From Acidobacteriota bacterium (GTDB lineage Bacteria; Acidobacteriota; Terriglobia; Terriglobales; Acidobacteriaceae): a stretch of 64,000 nt of DNA. The stretch covers positions 992,001 to 1,056,000 of the forward strand of contig JAFDVP010000001.1 of NCBI GenBank assembly GCA_018268895.1. Reading direction: 5' to 3'. This document shows, piece by piece, positions 44,885 to 53,388 of the stretch. Position numbers and translations under genes: made by a program. How positions within the stretch are numbered: position 1 is the first letter of the stretch; the number at the start of each line of letters is the position of its first letter. Under the pieces are notes generated by a model. It saw only the letters and a program-made list of their open reading frames with translations. It had not been told where the DNA came from and did no database searches.

Positions 44885-45325
44885 CTAACGGGGCTGGTCG
44901 ATCTCCATGCCGAAGCGCGATAGTTCGCGCTTCTGCATGTGGTAGTCGATAAAGAACCCGATGCCGATGGCCAGAGGGATGAGACCGGCCGCGGCTCCAG
45001 CGAGGACATTACGTTCGCTAACAATGTAGCGGAGCGTTGTGAAGAAGAGGATCAGCCCAATGCCCGAAGAGACGAGGACGATACCGGCACGGCGAGCATT
45101 GCTCAGACTGCGTAAGGGGTCTTTCGGAGCGCGGTCGACCTCGTTGGGTTTGCCGAGAACCTTCTCGATGTCTTCGACGGACATGCCGCGGGCGAGCATC
45201 GCCATGCGCTGGTCGGCGCGAATGCGTTTGTTGTGAATATCGGACCAGATGCCGGCGACGATTGCCACGATGGCGACTGCGAATGCCCCGAGGGGAATGA
45301 TGAATGGCGTAAAAAAGACTCCCAT
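44885..45325 (-). CDS. Small integral membrane protein (DUF6249-like)
   Basis: A 146-residue membrane protein with three hydrophobic segments: FFTPFIIPLGAFAVAIVAIVAG at the N-terminus, and two closing segments AGIVLVSSGIGLILFFTTL and AGAAAGLIPLAIGIGFF. Between them is a charged loop, RADQRMAMLARGMSVEDIEKVLG, which matches the small DUF6249-type helical region of acidobacterial and Bacteroidetes proteins. The function is unknown. ATG 45325 has an upstream AGGGAGG; ATG 45361 is possible. It is divergent from the ECF sigma factor at 45382, about 55 bp apart. Confidence 0.75.
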   Translation of the reverse strand: MGVFFTPFIIPLGAFAVAIVAIVAGIWSDIHNKRIRADQRMAMLARGMSVEDIEKVLGKPNEVDRAPKDPLRSLSNARRAGIVLVSSGIGLILFFTTLRYIVSERNVLAGAAAGLIPLAIGIGFFIDYHMQKRELSRFGMEIDQPR

Positions 45326-45381
45326 TTTGGATAAGCCTCCCTTTCTGCCAGCGTTAGACAACAGAGGCTTGTTTAAGTTTC

Positions 45382-45990
45382 ATGCATCGTGGTGAAACTT
45401 TTAGTAAGCTTCGAGGTCTAACGTTGCCGGTGAGCTTCGATCTCAGCTTCGAGCAGGTAGTGCGCGAGAACCAGGCGATGGTCTTCCGTACGCTTTATCG
45501 GCTGACAGGAAGCCGCGAGCATATTGAAGACCTGGCGCAGGAGGTCTTTCTGCGACTGTACAAGGCGCTTCCAAATTTCCGCGGCGAGTCGCTGGTCGCG
45601 ACGTATATCTACCGCATTGCCGTCAACGTCGCACAAAATGAGTGGAAGCGGAGGAAGCGCTCGGACCGGCCGCTGGTCTCGATCTCCGAGGAGAAGAGTA
45701 CCTGGGAAGACCGGCTCGAACATCCTGACCAGAATGCAGAGCAGCAGATGGAAGAGCATGAGCTTCGTCTAAGAGTTGAGGGGCAGTTGCAGGAGCTAAG
45801 CGCCGTGGAGCGGAGTGTTCTGGTTCTCTATCACCAGGAGGAGCGGAGTTATGAGCAGATTGCGCTGGCGCTCAATATGCCGATTGGAACGATACGAACG
45901 CATCTGCATCGCGGAAGAAAGAAACTGCGTGAGCGGCTGCAGGAGATGCAGGGAGCCGAAAGGAGGACGCCATGCCCGGTGAAGAGTTGA
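45382..45990 (+). CDS. RNA polymerase sigma factor, ECF (sigma-70 family)
   Basis: An extracytoplasmic-function sigma factor of up to 202 residues. Region 2 shows VFRTLYRLTGSREHIEDLAQEVFLRLYKAL and FRGESLVATYIYRIAVNVA; region 4 shows LVLYHQEERSYEQIALALNMPIGTIRTHLHRGRKKL. The two are joined by a charged linker. Start uncertain: ATG 45382 lies in an inverted repeat (GTTTCA-N10-TGAAAC at 45377-45398). TTG 45424, 7 nt after GAGG, would give a protein starting near the conserved region. The next gene starts 19 bp before the stop, so a translationally coupled anti-sigma pair is likely. Confidence 0.93.
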   Translation: MHRGETFSKLRGLTLPVSFDLSFEQVVRENQAMVFRTLYRLTGSREHIEDLAQEVFLRLYKALPNFRGESLVATYIYRIAVNVAQNEWKRRKRSDRPLVSISEEKSTWEDRLEHPDQNAEQQMEEHELRLRVEGQLQELSAVERSVLVLYHQEERSYEQIALALNMPIGTIRTHLHRGRKKLRERLQEMQGAERRTPCPVKS

Positions 45991-46340
45991 CGCCTGAAGA
46001 GATGGACGCTCTTGTCCGCAAGATGGAGGAGCGGGCGCTTGATGAGCGCATCGTTCGGGAGCTGGAGCGGGTGCCGGAGATCTCCGCGACGATCCCGTCT
46101 GATTTTGCTGCAAGGGTTGCGGCGCAGGTCCCAGCGCGGAGGGAGATCACTGTAACTCCGACTCACTACGGCAGAACTGCGATCTGGATCAGCTTTGGGG
46201 TGTTGTTTGTGGCGTTGGTGGCGCTTTCAACCTATAGCTTCGTAGCTTCAACGATCGGCGCAGCGGTGGAAACGTTCTTGTGCGTGCAGTTTCTGGCGAT
46301 TGCAGTGTGGATCGGAGTTCGCCGCTGGAGAGCTTCCTAG
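45972..46340 (+). CDS. Putative anti-sigma factor, membrane-anchored
   Basis: A 122-residue protein with an acidic/helical N-terminal half (LTPEEMDALVRKMEERALDERI) and two C-terminal hydrophobic segments (IWISFGVLFVALVALSTYSFV, AAVETFLCVQFLAIAVWIGV). It overlaps the sigma gene by 19 bp. Anti-sigma factors of ECF sigmas often have a cytoplasmic sigma-binding helix region followed by transmembrane segments, which suits this protein. No zinc motif (HxxxCxxC) is present, so it is not a ZAS-type anti-sigma. The role is inferred from position. It ends in a CTAG overlap with the convergent efflux pump gene. Confidence 0.73.
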   Translation: MPGEELTPEEMDALVRKMEERALDERIVRELERVPEISATIPSDFAARVAAQVPARREITVTPTHYGRTAIWISFGVLFVALVALSTYSFVASTIGAAVETFLCVQFLAIAVWIGVRRWRAS

Positions 46341-47953
46341 TGGCCACCGAGGGCTTCGGGGTCGGGCTTGGAACGCTTGTCGGGCAGGCGCATGATGAAG
46401 GGTAGCGGCGCGAGGCACAGGATGATAACAGAGAGCACGAAGAAGGCGTTCTTGTAGCTCAGCATGGAAGCCTGACGCAACATCTGCTGATAGGCGCGGC
46501 CAACAGCGAGTTGAGAGGCCTGGGCGGCGGACATGCCGTGGGCCATGAGTTGATGCGTGACGCTAGCGATGTACATGCGGTATTGCGGGCTGCCCTGAAC
46601 GACGTTTGCGGCGAGCGCAGTCTGGTGCACCTGGGCGGTTCGTGCGATGAAGGTGGTGAGAAGCGCTGTGCCTACGCTGCCACCCAGGTTGCGGGCAAAG
46701 TTCGACAGGCTGGATATCTGGTTGGTTTTACTCGCGGGTACGCCGACGTAATTGAGTGTACTGATGGGGATGAAGATGAAGGGAAGGCCGATAACCTGAA
46801 GCATGCGCCAGAGGGTAACGGTCCCGAAGCTGGTATTAAGGTCAAGTCGCGTTAGGTTGTAGATTCCGGCGGCTGTTGCGATGTAACCAAGGGTGACCAT
46901 CAGGCGGGGATCACCTTTTCCAAGCGTGCGTCCGGCGATTGCCATCATGATCATCATGACGAAGCCAGCCGGTGACAATACCATTCCGGCGCGCTCGGCA
47001 GTATAGCCAAGCAGTATCTGGAGGTATTGGGGAATGAGAACGGTGCTGCCGAAGAGGACCATGCCGAGGATAAGTTGCAGGAAGACGGCTGTTCCGAAGT
47101 TTCGGTTACGGAGCAGCTTGAGGTCGACGATGGGATGGGAGTGGTTCCACTCCCAGATGGCGAAGATGATGAGCAGAACGGTAGCGAGAGCGGCAAAAGT
47201 TACGATCATTGGCGAACCGAACCAGTCCTTTTCCTGCCCTTTATCGAGCGTGAACTCGAGGAAACCTACACCTGCGGCGACGAGGCCGAGGCCGAAGAAG
47301 TCGACCTTCTCGCGGCGGGCTTCGATCATGCGCGCGTTGAGATGCGGCGGATCTTCGACCATGCGGTTGGAGAGATAGAGCGAGAGCAGGCCGACGGGAA
47401 GGTTGATGAAGAAGATCCAGTGCCAGTTGAAATTGTCGGTGATCCAGCCTCCGAGAGTTGGGCCGATTGCGGGTGCTACGACGACGGCCATGCCGTAGAC
47501 GGCGAATGCCTGGCCACGCTTTTCAATCGGAAAGGTGTCGGCCAGGATGGCCTGCTCGCTGGGAGCGAGGCCTCCTCCGCCGGCGCCCTGCAAGATGCGC
47601 GCGAAGACGAGGAAGGGAAGCGTTTGTGCAATGCCGCAAAGAAGAGAGCAGATCGTAAAGAGAGCGACACACGCCATGTAAAAGCGCTTGCGTCCAAAAC
47701 GATTGGAGAGCCATCCCGAGATGGGGAGGACGACAGCGCTTGAGACGAGGTAGCTGGTCAGGACCCAGGTGGCCTCTTCCTGGCTGGCCCCAAGGGTCCC
47801 GGCCATATGGGGCAGTGCGACGTTTGCGATGGAGGTATCGAGGACCTCCATAAACGTTGCCAGCGTGACAGTGAGGGCAACCGCCCACGGATTGTGGTGG
47901 GGCTTCCAGACGGCTGGAATGCCGATCGAGGATGTGGCCGCGGCCGAAGACAT
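46337..47953 (-). CDS. DHA2-family drug:H+ antiporter (EmrB/QacA type)
   Basis: A 538-residue major-facilitator transporter with 14 predicted membrane segments. Motif signatures are LDTSIANVALPHMAG in helix 1, WLSNRFGRKRFYM (motif A), RILQGAGGGGLAP and GPTLGGWITDNFNWHWIFFINLPVG (motif C). EmrB/QacA members expel hydrophobic drugs, dyes and uncouplers against a proton gradient. The start at 47953 is supported by the palindromic operator that overlaps it; the frame could extend to 48076 but that would run through the divergent regulator. No EmrA membrane-fusion gene is adjacent. MarR control from the divergent gene is clear. Confidence 0.95.
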   Translation of the reverse strand: MSSAAATSSIGIPAVWKPHHNPWAVALTVTLATFMEVLDTSIANVALPHMAGTLGASQEEATWVLTSYLVSSAVVLPISGWLSNRFGRKRFYMACVALFTICSLLCGIAQTLPFLVFARILQGAGGGGLAPSEQAILADTFPIEKRGQAFAVYGMAVVVAPAIGPTLGGWITDNFNWHWIFFINLPVGLLSLYLSNRMVEDPPHLNARMIEARREKVDFFGLGLVAAGVGFLEFTLDKGQEKDWFGSPMIVTFAALATVLLIIFAIWEWNHSHPIVDLKLLRNRNFGTAVFLQLILGMVLFGSTVLIPQYLQILLGYTAERAGMVLSPAGFVMMIMMAIAGRTLGKGDPRLMVTLGYIATAAGIYNLTRLDLNTSFGTVTLWRMLQVIGLPFIFIPISTLNYVGVPASKTNQISSLSNFARNLGGSVGTALLTTFIARTAQVHQTALAANVVQGSPQYRMYIASVTHQLMAHGMSAAQASQLAVGRAYQQMLRQASMLSYKNAFFVLSVIILCLAPLPFIMRLPDKRSKPDPEALGGH

Positions 47954-47988
47954 ATCAGGTAGCTGATATGATATCAGGGATCTGATAT
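47952..47988. promoter_or_regulatory. Two adjacent MarR-type palindromic operators
   Basis: Two 18-bp palindromes, ATATCAG-gtag-CTGATAT (47952-47969) and ATATCAG-ggat-CTGATAT (47971-47988), are separated by one base. Their half-sites are identical and about one and three quarters of a helical turn apart. They lie between the efflux pump and the MarR gene and overlap the pump's start codon, consistent with autoregulation and repression of the pump. Confidence 0.92.
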
Positions 47989-48008
47989 GTTGAAGGGCAG
48001 GCAGAGCA

Positions 48009-48479
48009 GTGGGAAAAGAAGAAGCAGAGCGAAGGTACGGCGAGACGCGGCGGGCAATCCAGGGAATGAAGCGCATCTTGCTGAGGTTTCGCGCGCAGAT
48101 GGACGAGCAGCTTCGCCCGCAGCGGGTGACGATTGCTCAGATGCAGGTTCTGTTCGCCATCCGCAGCGCTCCGGGCAGCTCAGGCGCGCAACTGGCTCGG
48201 TCGTGCTACATCACACCCCAGACGACGCAGGCGTTATTGAAGCACCTGGAGCGGGGCGGTTTTATCGTGCGCGGCAAGCATGCGATCAACGACCGGATCG
48301 TGACGGCGAGTGTGACTCCAGCGGGGGAGAGGCTGGTGAAGTCGGTGGAGAAGGAGGCGGCGGTCCTACAAGAGAAGATTTGGAAGGGAATCTCGGATCG
48401 CGAGCTTATGCAGATCAATGGGTTGCTGGAGCGGTGCCTGGAGAACCTTGGCGGTATAGACGAGGCGATGTCTGCATAG
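48009..48479 (+). CDS. MarR-family transcriptional regulator
   Basis: A winged-helix repressor of 156 residues. The HTH (SSGAQLARSCYITPQTTQALLKHLERGGFIVR) and the wing (HAINDRIVTASVTPAGERLV) show the classic MarR arrangement with an N- and C-terminal dimer helix. Such proteins bind 16-20-bp palindromes as dimers, and two of these lie just upstream. Start GTG 48009 is taken; ATG 48066 would remove about 19 N-terminal residues. Ligand-triggered release from DNA should turn on the pump. Divergent from the DHA2 pump. Confidence 0.92.
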   Translation: MGKEEAERRYGETRRAIQGMKRILLRFRAQMDEQLRPQRVTIAQMQVLFAIRSAPGSSGAQLARSCYITPQTTQALLKHLERGGFIVRGKHAINDRIVTASVTPAGERLVKSVEKEAAVLQEKIWKGISDRELMQINGLLERCLENLGGIDEAMSA

Positions 48480-48527
48480 CAGAACGAGAGCCCTGGTGAC
48501 ATCTCATCCTCTTCGACGTGCTTGTCG

Positions 48528-49298
48528 CTATGACTTTGCGGCGAATCTGAGCCTTACATAGTCGGCTGTCCAGTTGCCGTGGCCGTCGCGCAGAACCGGT
48601 TCAAGCAGGGAGACAGTATGCGCGATTGCCTGGGTTCGATGGTTTGTGGCCAGTTGATCGAGTACGCCGTTTCGAAAGGTTGTAAGCCATGCCTCCATCC
48701 CATTCGGGAGTGGTGTAGGACGAGGAATAAGCTCGATCGATTCGACGGTAAATCCTGCCTGTTCGAGGAGATGGCGATAGACGGCAGGCGAAGGGTAGAA
48801 CGATGCGGCAGCGGTCTCGGTGTCGATGCCGTAAGGTGCCAGGGCGGCGGAGAGGGCGGTCCGGATTGCGGCAATGTTGCCCTGACCACCCATCTCGGCG
48901 ATGAACCGGCCTCCAGGCTTGAGTGCGCGGTGTACTCCAGCGAGCAGTGCAGGATGACGGTCTTCCGAGAGCCAATGAAGGGCTGCATTGGAGAAGACCG
49001 CGTCGAACTGATGATGGTAGGGAAGAACGTCGGCGCTGTGATGTTCAACGCGGAGTCCGCGAGCGCGAGCAGCCTCGAGCATGGATGGAGAGTTGTCGAC
49101 TCCGATGACGGTAGCGCCAGTAGAAGCCAACTGTGCAGTGAGCGCGCCATCGCCGCAACCGAGGTCGAGGATGTGTTCTGCGTGCCGTGGGTCAAGCATC
49201 TGCACGACTGCCGTAGCGAGGTTGGCAACGAAGCGCCCGTTGGCTGCGTAGGCTTTGGTGTCCCAGCTTTGTTGAGAAATGGGCGGAGTTGAGCTCAT
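48528..49298 (-). CDS. Class I SAM-dependent methyltransferase (trans-aconitate-methyltransferase-like)
   Basis: A 256-residue Rossmann-fold methyltransferase. SAM is bound by ILDLGCGDGALTAQL; the acidic residue of GVDNSPSMLEAARA holds the ribose hydroxyls; and FDAVFSNAALHWLSEDRHPALL is the motif shared with Tam. A substrate domain with EQAGFTVESIELIPRP and a helical C-terminus follows. Small carboxylic acids or a similar acceptor could be the substrate, but this is not certain. ATG 49298 is chosen over 49346 because the short leader before it is not conserved. It stands alone. Confidence 0.88.
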   Translation of the reverse strand: MSSTPPISQQSWDTKAYAANGRFVANLATAVVQMLDPRHAEHILDLGCGDGALTAQLASTGATVIGVDNSPSMLEAARARGLRVEHHSADVLPYHHQFDAVFSNAALHWLSEDRHPALLAGVHRALKPGGRFIAEMGGQGNIAAIRTALSAALAPYGIDTETAAASFYPSPAVYRHLLEQAGFTVESIELIPRPTPLPNGMEAWLTTFRNGVLDQLATNHRTQAIAHTVSLLEPVLRDGHGNWTADYVRLRFAAKS

Positions 49299-49392
49299 GC
49301 TTCTATTGTGATCTGGCGGAGGCGCTGACGCGAGCAGGATAAGCACTTTTCAAGGCGTTATAAGCAGCTCGCATGATTCCGATGTCATAGTG

Positions 49393-49800
49393 TCAACTGC
49401 CGTAGCCTCGATGCTTCATCGCCTTCAGCTTTTCTTCATCGGGCCAGGAGATGGTGAGAAGAAAGGCGGAGTCCTCCACTGCCTCGACCTCGTGTTTAAT
49501 GGACGCGCCAAGGGTGATGAGGGTTCCGGCACGCAGGTCGTGGGTGTTTCCCTGGGCGATGAAGTGGATGCGTCCTTTGAGTACCTGTACGGAGATGGTG
49601 CCGTCGGCGTGGTGCTCCTTCATCTTTGAGCCGGGCTCCATCGTGATGAGGACTGCCCTGAAGTCTTCCTTCTTGAAGAGTGTCTTGGCATAGTGGCCTG
49701 TCGGCCATGGCTTCTTGCGCTCGGAGGCGGATATTTCACCGGGAAGGTCGAAGCTGGCAAAGGTGTCGATCATGTTGCCGTCAGCTTGTGAGGTGGTCAT
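49393..49800 (-). CDS. Cupin-domain protein
   Basis: A single-domain cupin of 135 residues with the two beta-barrel motifs GSKMKEHHADGTISVQVLKGRI and LRAGTLITLGASIKHEVEAVEDS. The metal-binding His-His at residues 62-63 plus a later His (IKHEVE) could hold a metal ion. Enzymatic or binding role unknown; stand-alone cupins of this size often are sugar or small-molecule modifying proteins. ATG 49800 is preceded by AAGGGAG (minus strand). It is divergent from the M20 peptidase gene, about 120 bp apart. Confidence 0.86.
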   Translation of the reverse strand: MTTSQADGNMIDTFASFDLPGEISASERKKPWPTGHYAKTLFKKEDFRAVLITMEPGSKMKEHHADGTISVQVLKGRIHFIAQGNTHDLRAGTLITLGASIKHEVEAVEDSAFLLTISWPDEEKLKAMKHRGYGS

Positions 49801-49920
49801 ACAGGTGCACTCCCTTCAGCTTTTGAAGATTTAGATGCAGCCATTCTGCCAGAACGATGCCAGTTTCATATACTTATGGTTCGCACGCCCTCTGGAGGGA
49901 AGTTGCAAGGAGCGAACGGT

Positions 49921-51327
49921 ATGACAGGTAACACAAAAGCTGCGGTTGAGTTTGCGCAGCAGAATGGCGTGCGCTTTGTAGAGGAGTTGAAGGCGCTTCT
50001 GCGTATTCCTTCGATTTCGACGTTACCCGAACATGCATCCGATGTGCGTAAAACGGCACAGTTTGTGGCGGATGAGCTTCGACGCATCGGGATGGAGAAT
50101 GTGCGGCTGATTGAAACGGTATCGGCGGAGCATCCCGCGGGCCATCCACTGGTTTATGCCGATTGGCTGCACGCAGGCGCTGGGGCGGTGACGGTCCTTT
50201 GCTATGGACATTATGATGTGCAGCCGGCGGAGCCGCTCGATGAGTGGAAGTCTCCGCCGTTTGAACCTGATGAGCGAGATGGCAACTTGTATGCGCGTGG
50301 GGCGGTAGACGACAAAGGCCAGATGTGGATGCATGTCAAGGCGCTGGAGTCGCTGTTTGCCGCGAATGGCGGAAGGCTCCCAGTCAACGTGCGCGTGATT
50401 GTTGAAGGCGAGGAGGAGGTTGGGGGCGAGGGAATCGCGCGATTCGTACGCGAACATGGCGACCAGTTGAAGGCCGATGTCGCAGTCGTGAGTGACACGG
50501 AGATGTTTGCGCCGGATCTGCCTACGCTTTGTGTCGGACTGCGTGGGATGATCTACACCGAGGTCGAGGTTCGAGGAGCGCGCACCGATCTGCATTCGGG
50601 AATGTATGGCGGAGCCGCACCGAATCCTTTTGTTGCTCTGGCGCATATCATCGCGAAACTGAAGGACGAGAGCGGGCGCGTACTGGTGCCGGGGTTCTAC
50701 GACAAAGTGGCCAAGCCGTCAGCGGACGAGTTAAGGGCATGGAAGGCGCTGCCCTTTGACGAGGAGCACTACCGCCAGACCGAGGTGGGATCGGGCGAAT
50801 TGACCGGGGAGCCAGGCTATAGCGTGCTGGAACGAACATGGGCGCGGCCTACGCTGGATGTTCACGGCATGCCGGGAGGATTTATCGGGGCTGGGGCGAA
50901 GACAGTGATTCCGGCGAAGGCGGTTGCGAAGATCAGTATGCGGCTCGTCCCTGACCAGACGCCTGCGGAGAGCTTTGCTGCATATAAGACGTATGTTGAG
51001 TCGATTGCTCCGAGGGGAGTACAGGTTGAGGTGCGTTTGATCCATTCAGGAGACGCTATTGTGGTTTCTACCGACAACCCTTACGTAAAGGCTGCGACCG
51101 GTGCAATGCGCGAGGTCTTCGGCAAAGAGACTGTGTTTGTTCGTGGCGGAGGGTCGATTCCGATTGTTGGAGACTTCGTGCGAGAGCTAAAGATTCCTAC
51201 ACTGCTGATGGGGTTTGGGTTGCCGGATGACAACCTGCATGCCCCGAATGAGAAGTTTCACCTTGCTAACTTCCATCGCGGGATTGAATCGCTGGTGCGT
51301 TTCTTTTCGGGCATCGGCAAGGGATGA
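49921..51327 (+). CDS. M20-family metallopeptidase/dipeptidase
   Basis: A 468-residue cytosolic dizinc dipeptidase of the M20 family (CNDP/DapE-like). Zinc-binding positions are intact: His97 (CYGHYDVQP), Asp130 (GAVDDKGQ, bridging), Glu165 region (EGEEEVGG, catalytic Glu included) and Asp192 (SDTEMF). A lid domain follows with GARTDLHSGMYGG and the C-terminal metal region MGFGLPDDNLHAPNEKF. ATG 49921 is 8 nt from AAGGAG; the frame runs from 49876 but that extension is not conserved. The stop overlaps mobA by 4 bases (ATGA), so the two are translationally coupled. Confidence 0.94.
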   Translation: MTGNTKAAVEFAQQNGVRFVEELKALLRIPSISTLPEHASDVRKTAQFVADELRRIGMENVRLIETVSAEHPAGHPLVYADWLHAGAGAVTVLCYGHYDVQPAEPLDEWKSPPFEPDERDGNLYARGAVDDKGQMWMHVKALESLFAANGGRLPVNVRVIVEGEEEVGGEGIARFVREHGDQLKADVAVVSDTEMFAPDLPTLCVGLRGMIYTEVEVRGARTDLHSGMYGGAAPNPFVALAHIIAKLKDESGRVLVPGFYDKVAKPSADELRAWKALPFDEEHYRQTEVGSGELTGEPGYSVLERTWARPTLDVHGMPGGFIGAGAKTVIPAKAVAKISMRLVPDQTPAESFAAYKTYVESIAPRGVQVEVRLIHSGDAIVVSTDNPYVKAATGAMREVFGKETVFVRGGGSIPIVGDFVRELKIPTLLMGFGLPDDNLHAPNEKFHLANFHRGIESLVRFFSGIGKG

Positions 51328-52058
51328 CAATGAGCGGCTTGCTGGAGAATTTTGCAGCGTACATTCTTGCAGGCGGCCGCAGTACGCGCATGGGCCAGGA
51401 TAAGGCGATGCTTGAGTTGGCCGGGAGGCCGCTGGTGGAACATGCAGTAAGAAAGCTGCGAAGCATTACTCCCGATGTTTGCATTTTGAGCGGCAACCCT
51501 GCGATGGCAAGGTTTGCGCCGCCGGTTGCCGATCTTCATGTGAACTGTGGACCTTTGGGGGGGATTGAAGCGGCGCTCTCAGATTCAAAAAAACATTGGG
51601 TGTTGATTGTGCCGGTGGATACGCCATTTGTTCCAGCAGCTCTGCTGAGGTATTGGGCGAACGATGTTTTGCGGCGCAGAGATGCGCGGGTCTCTCTGTT
51701 TGCTGTAGACGGCGCGGTACAGCCGGCGCTCTGTCTTGTGCATCGCGATCTTGCTTCTTATGTGCGGGAGTCATTGGAGGCAGGCAGGTTGAAGCTTTTT
51801 CCGGAGCTTAAGGGTGCGGCGGAGCAGTTGGCTACAAGGATGGACGCGAGGATTGAAGACGTGTTGCTTGTACGGAAATGGGATGAGGAAGCGGCGGCAA
51901 AATTCTTGAAAGAACTTGAAAGCGCGGGCAGCGATGGCGCTATCACCGCGGCGCAACGAGTAGCCCTGCCGGTGTGGTTTTCCAATCTCAACACTCCTGA
52001 TGAGTTTACCGACGTGGAACGATATGCTGACGCTCTTGAGGAGCAATCCAGATATTGA
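51324..52058 (+). CDS. mobA: Molybdenum cofactor guanylyltransferase
   Basis: A 244-residue GTP:molybdopterin nucleotidyltransferase that attaches GMP to the molybdenum cofactor for DMSO-reductase-type enzymes. Key blocks are AYILAGGRSTRMGQDKAML (GTP-binding), NCGPLGGIEAAL and IVPVDTPFVPAAL with its metal-binding Asp. C-terminal LPVWFSNLNTPDEF closes as in MobA. It starts at ATG 51324 inside the end of the M20 peptidase gene, or at ATG 51330. No other moco gene is in the window. The MlaF-like gene follows after 36 bp. Confidence 0.9.
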   Translation: MTMSGLLENFAAYILAGGRSTRMGQDKAMLELAGRPLVEHAVRKLRSITPDVCILSGNPAMARFAPPVADLHVNCGPLGGIEAALSDSKKHWVLIVPVDTPFVPAALLRYWANDVLRRRDARVSLFAVDGAVQPALCLVHRDLASYVRESLEAGRLKLFPELKGAAEQLATRMDARIEDVLLVRKWDEEAAAKFLKELESAGSDGAITAAQRVALPVWFSNLNTPDEFTDVERYADALEEQSRY

Positions 52059-52094
52059 CAAGGACGAATGCAACAATAGTGCAAGAGGGCCCCG

Positions 52095-53045
52095 ATGGCG
52101 GACGAGAGACAACGAGAGGATGGCTTGACGCATGTGCCGGACGACGGGGGGAACGTGTCGTCTGCTGACAACACGTCTTCGTTGACATCGGACATCTCGT
52201 CGGATGTCGCTCCTGTAGTGGAAGAGTTTATGGGACAGGCGGCGCAGCAGAATGAAGCTGCCGCCGACGCCGTGTTGGACATCCACGAGAATCCTCGTCC
52301 GTATATTTCGTTTGAGCACGTATGGAAGTCATTTGGGAAGTTTGTTGTCCTGGAGGATGTCAGCTTTTGCGTGATGCCGGGGGAGACCCTTTGTATTCTT
52401 GGCCGCAGCGGAGTTGGAAAATCGGTTTCGTTGCAGATGCTCATGGGGTTTCTCAAGCCCGATAGCGGAACGATTCGAGTGGCAGGCGACGATATTGCCG
52501 GGTATACCGAGTCGGAGATGCAGGCAATCCGACGCAAGGTCACGATGGTTTTCCAAAATGGAGCGCTGTTCGATTCAATCTCTGTTGGTGAAAATGTGGC
52601 GTTTCCTCTAAGAGAGAGAGGCGACCTTAGCGAAGAGCAGATATTACAGGTCGTTAAAGGGCTGCTTGAGATGGTTGGCGTTGCGGGGATGGAGAACCTT
52701 CTGCCCTCAGACCTTTCTACAGGGATGAAGCGTTCGGTTGCTATTGCGAGGGCATTAGCGGCGCAGCCTGAGGCAATATTGTATGACGAGCCCACAACGA
52801 TGGTTGATCCGTTGATGGCCCACCTGCTAGGTGACCTTATTGAGCGGCTGAAGCAACAGTTGCATCTGACCAGTATTGTTGTGACGCACGATATGCGTTT
52901 TGCCAAAAAGCTGGCGGACCGCGTCGTTTTTCTGCATGCGGGAAAAGCCCACTTTTTTGGAACGATGCAGGAGATGGAAGAGAGCGACGACCCGGTTCTG
53001 AAGGAGTTTCTGACCTTAGACGAACTTGTTGTTCCTGTTGTTTAA
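52095..53045 (+). CDS. ABC transporter ATPase, MlaF-like, with acidic N-terminal extension
   Basis: A 316-residue ATP-binding protein of the phospholipid-transport (MlaF/Ttg2A) type. Residues 1-68 are an acidic, Ser/Asp-rich extension not present in E. coli MlaF. The ATPase then has Walker A GRSGVGKS (103-110), Q-loop Gln154, a signature motif LSTGM (207-211; normally LSGGM), Walker B AILYDEP (227-233) with DEPTTMVDP, and the switch His265. Co-transcription with M20 peptidase and mobA is likely as the gaps are short. No permease (MlaE) or substrate-binding gene (MlaD) is next to it, so its partners are elsewhere. RBS AGAGGG lies 6 nt upstream of ATG 52095. Confidence 0.87.
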   Translation: MADERQREDGLTHVPDDGGNVSSADNTSSLTSDISSDVAPVVEEFMGQAAQQNEAAADAVLDIHENPRPYISFEHVWKSFGKFVVLEDVSFCVMPGETLCILGRSGVGKSVSLQMLMGFLKPDSGTIRVAGDDIAGYTESEMQAIRRKVTMVFQNGALFDSISVGENVAFPLRERGDLSEEQILQVVKGLLEMVGVAGMENLLPSDLSTGMKRSVAIARALAAQPEAILYDEPTTMVDPLMAHLLGDLIERLKQQLHLTSIVVTHDMRFAKKLADRVVFLHAGKAHFFGTMQEMEESDDPVLKEFLTLDELVVPVV

Positions 53046-53388
53046 GCGTGTGCATTGCGTCAGCCAAGCGCAGAGCCCCAGATTTCATACAGGCTGGCAA
53101 CCAAAGAATGAGTTTATCAATCACACAAGGGTGTTAACTGTAATCGCTACTCCCCAAACGTGTCATTCAAGGGTGATTGCAAGTGTATGTTAGCGGCAAT
53201 TATTCTTTTCTTATAGTTAGGCAGAGGGTGAAGCCGCTTAGCTAGTCCGAGATTGCTGGCATATATGTTGGCCACTGCATCAATGCTGATGCCAAACTGG
53301 ATTTTGATTGTTGTTCTTGATGGGAAGGTCTGCATTTTTGCAGTCTCTAACCGGTTGAGCCTGGGAATGTACGTGAAAGGCGTTCAAA
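53046..53388. other. Gene-free interval upstream of the polyprenyl glycosylphosphotransferase
   Basis: About 340 bases, AT-richer than the genes around it. No open frame with a plausible start and ribosome-binding site was found; a frame from 53253 to 53450 runs into the next gene and has no recognisable protein features. It likely holds the leader of the next gene. No riboswitch or hairpin was recognised. Confidence 0.4.

Noticed and set aside
51758..52906. A 382-codon minus-strand frame opposite mobA and the MlaF-like gene
   Set aside because: Ser/Cys/Arg-rich with no motif; it spans two real genes on the other strand.
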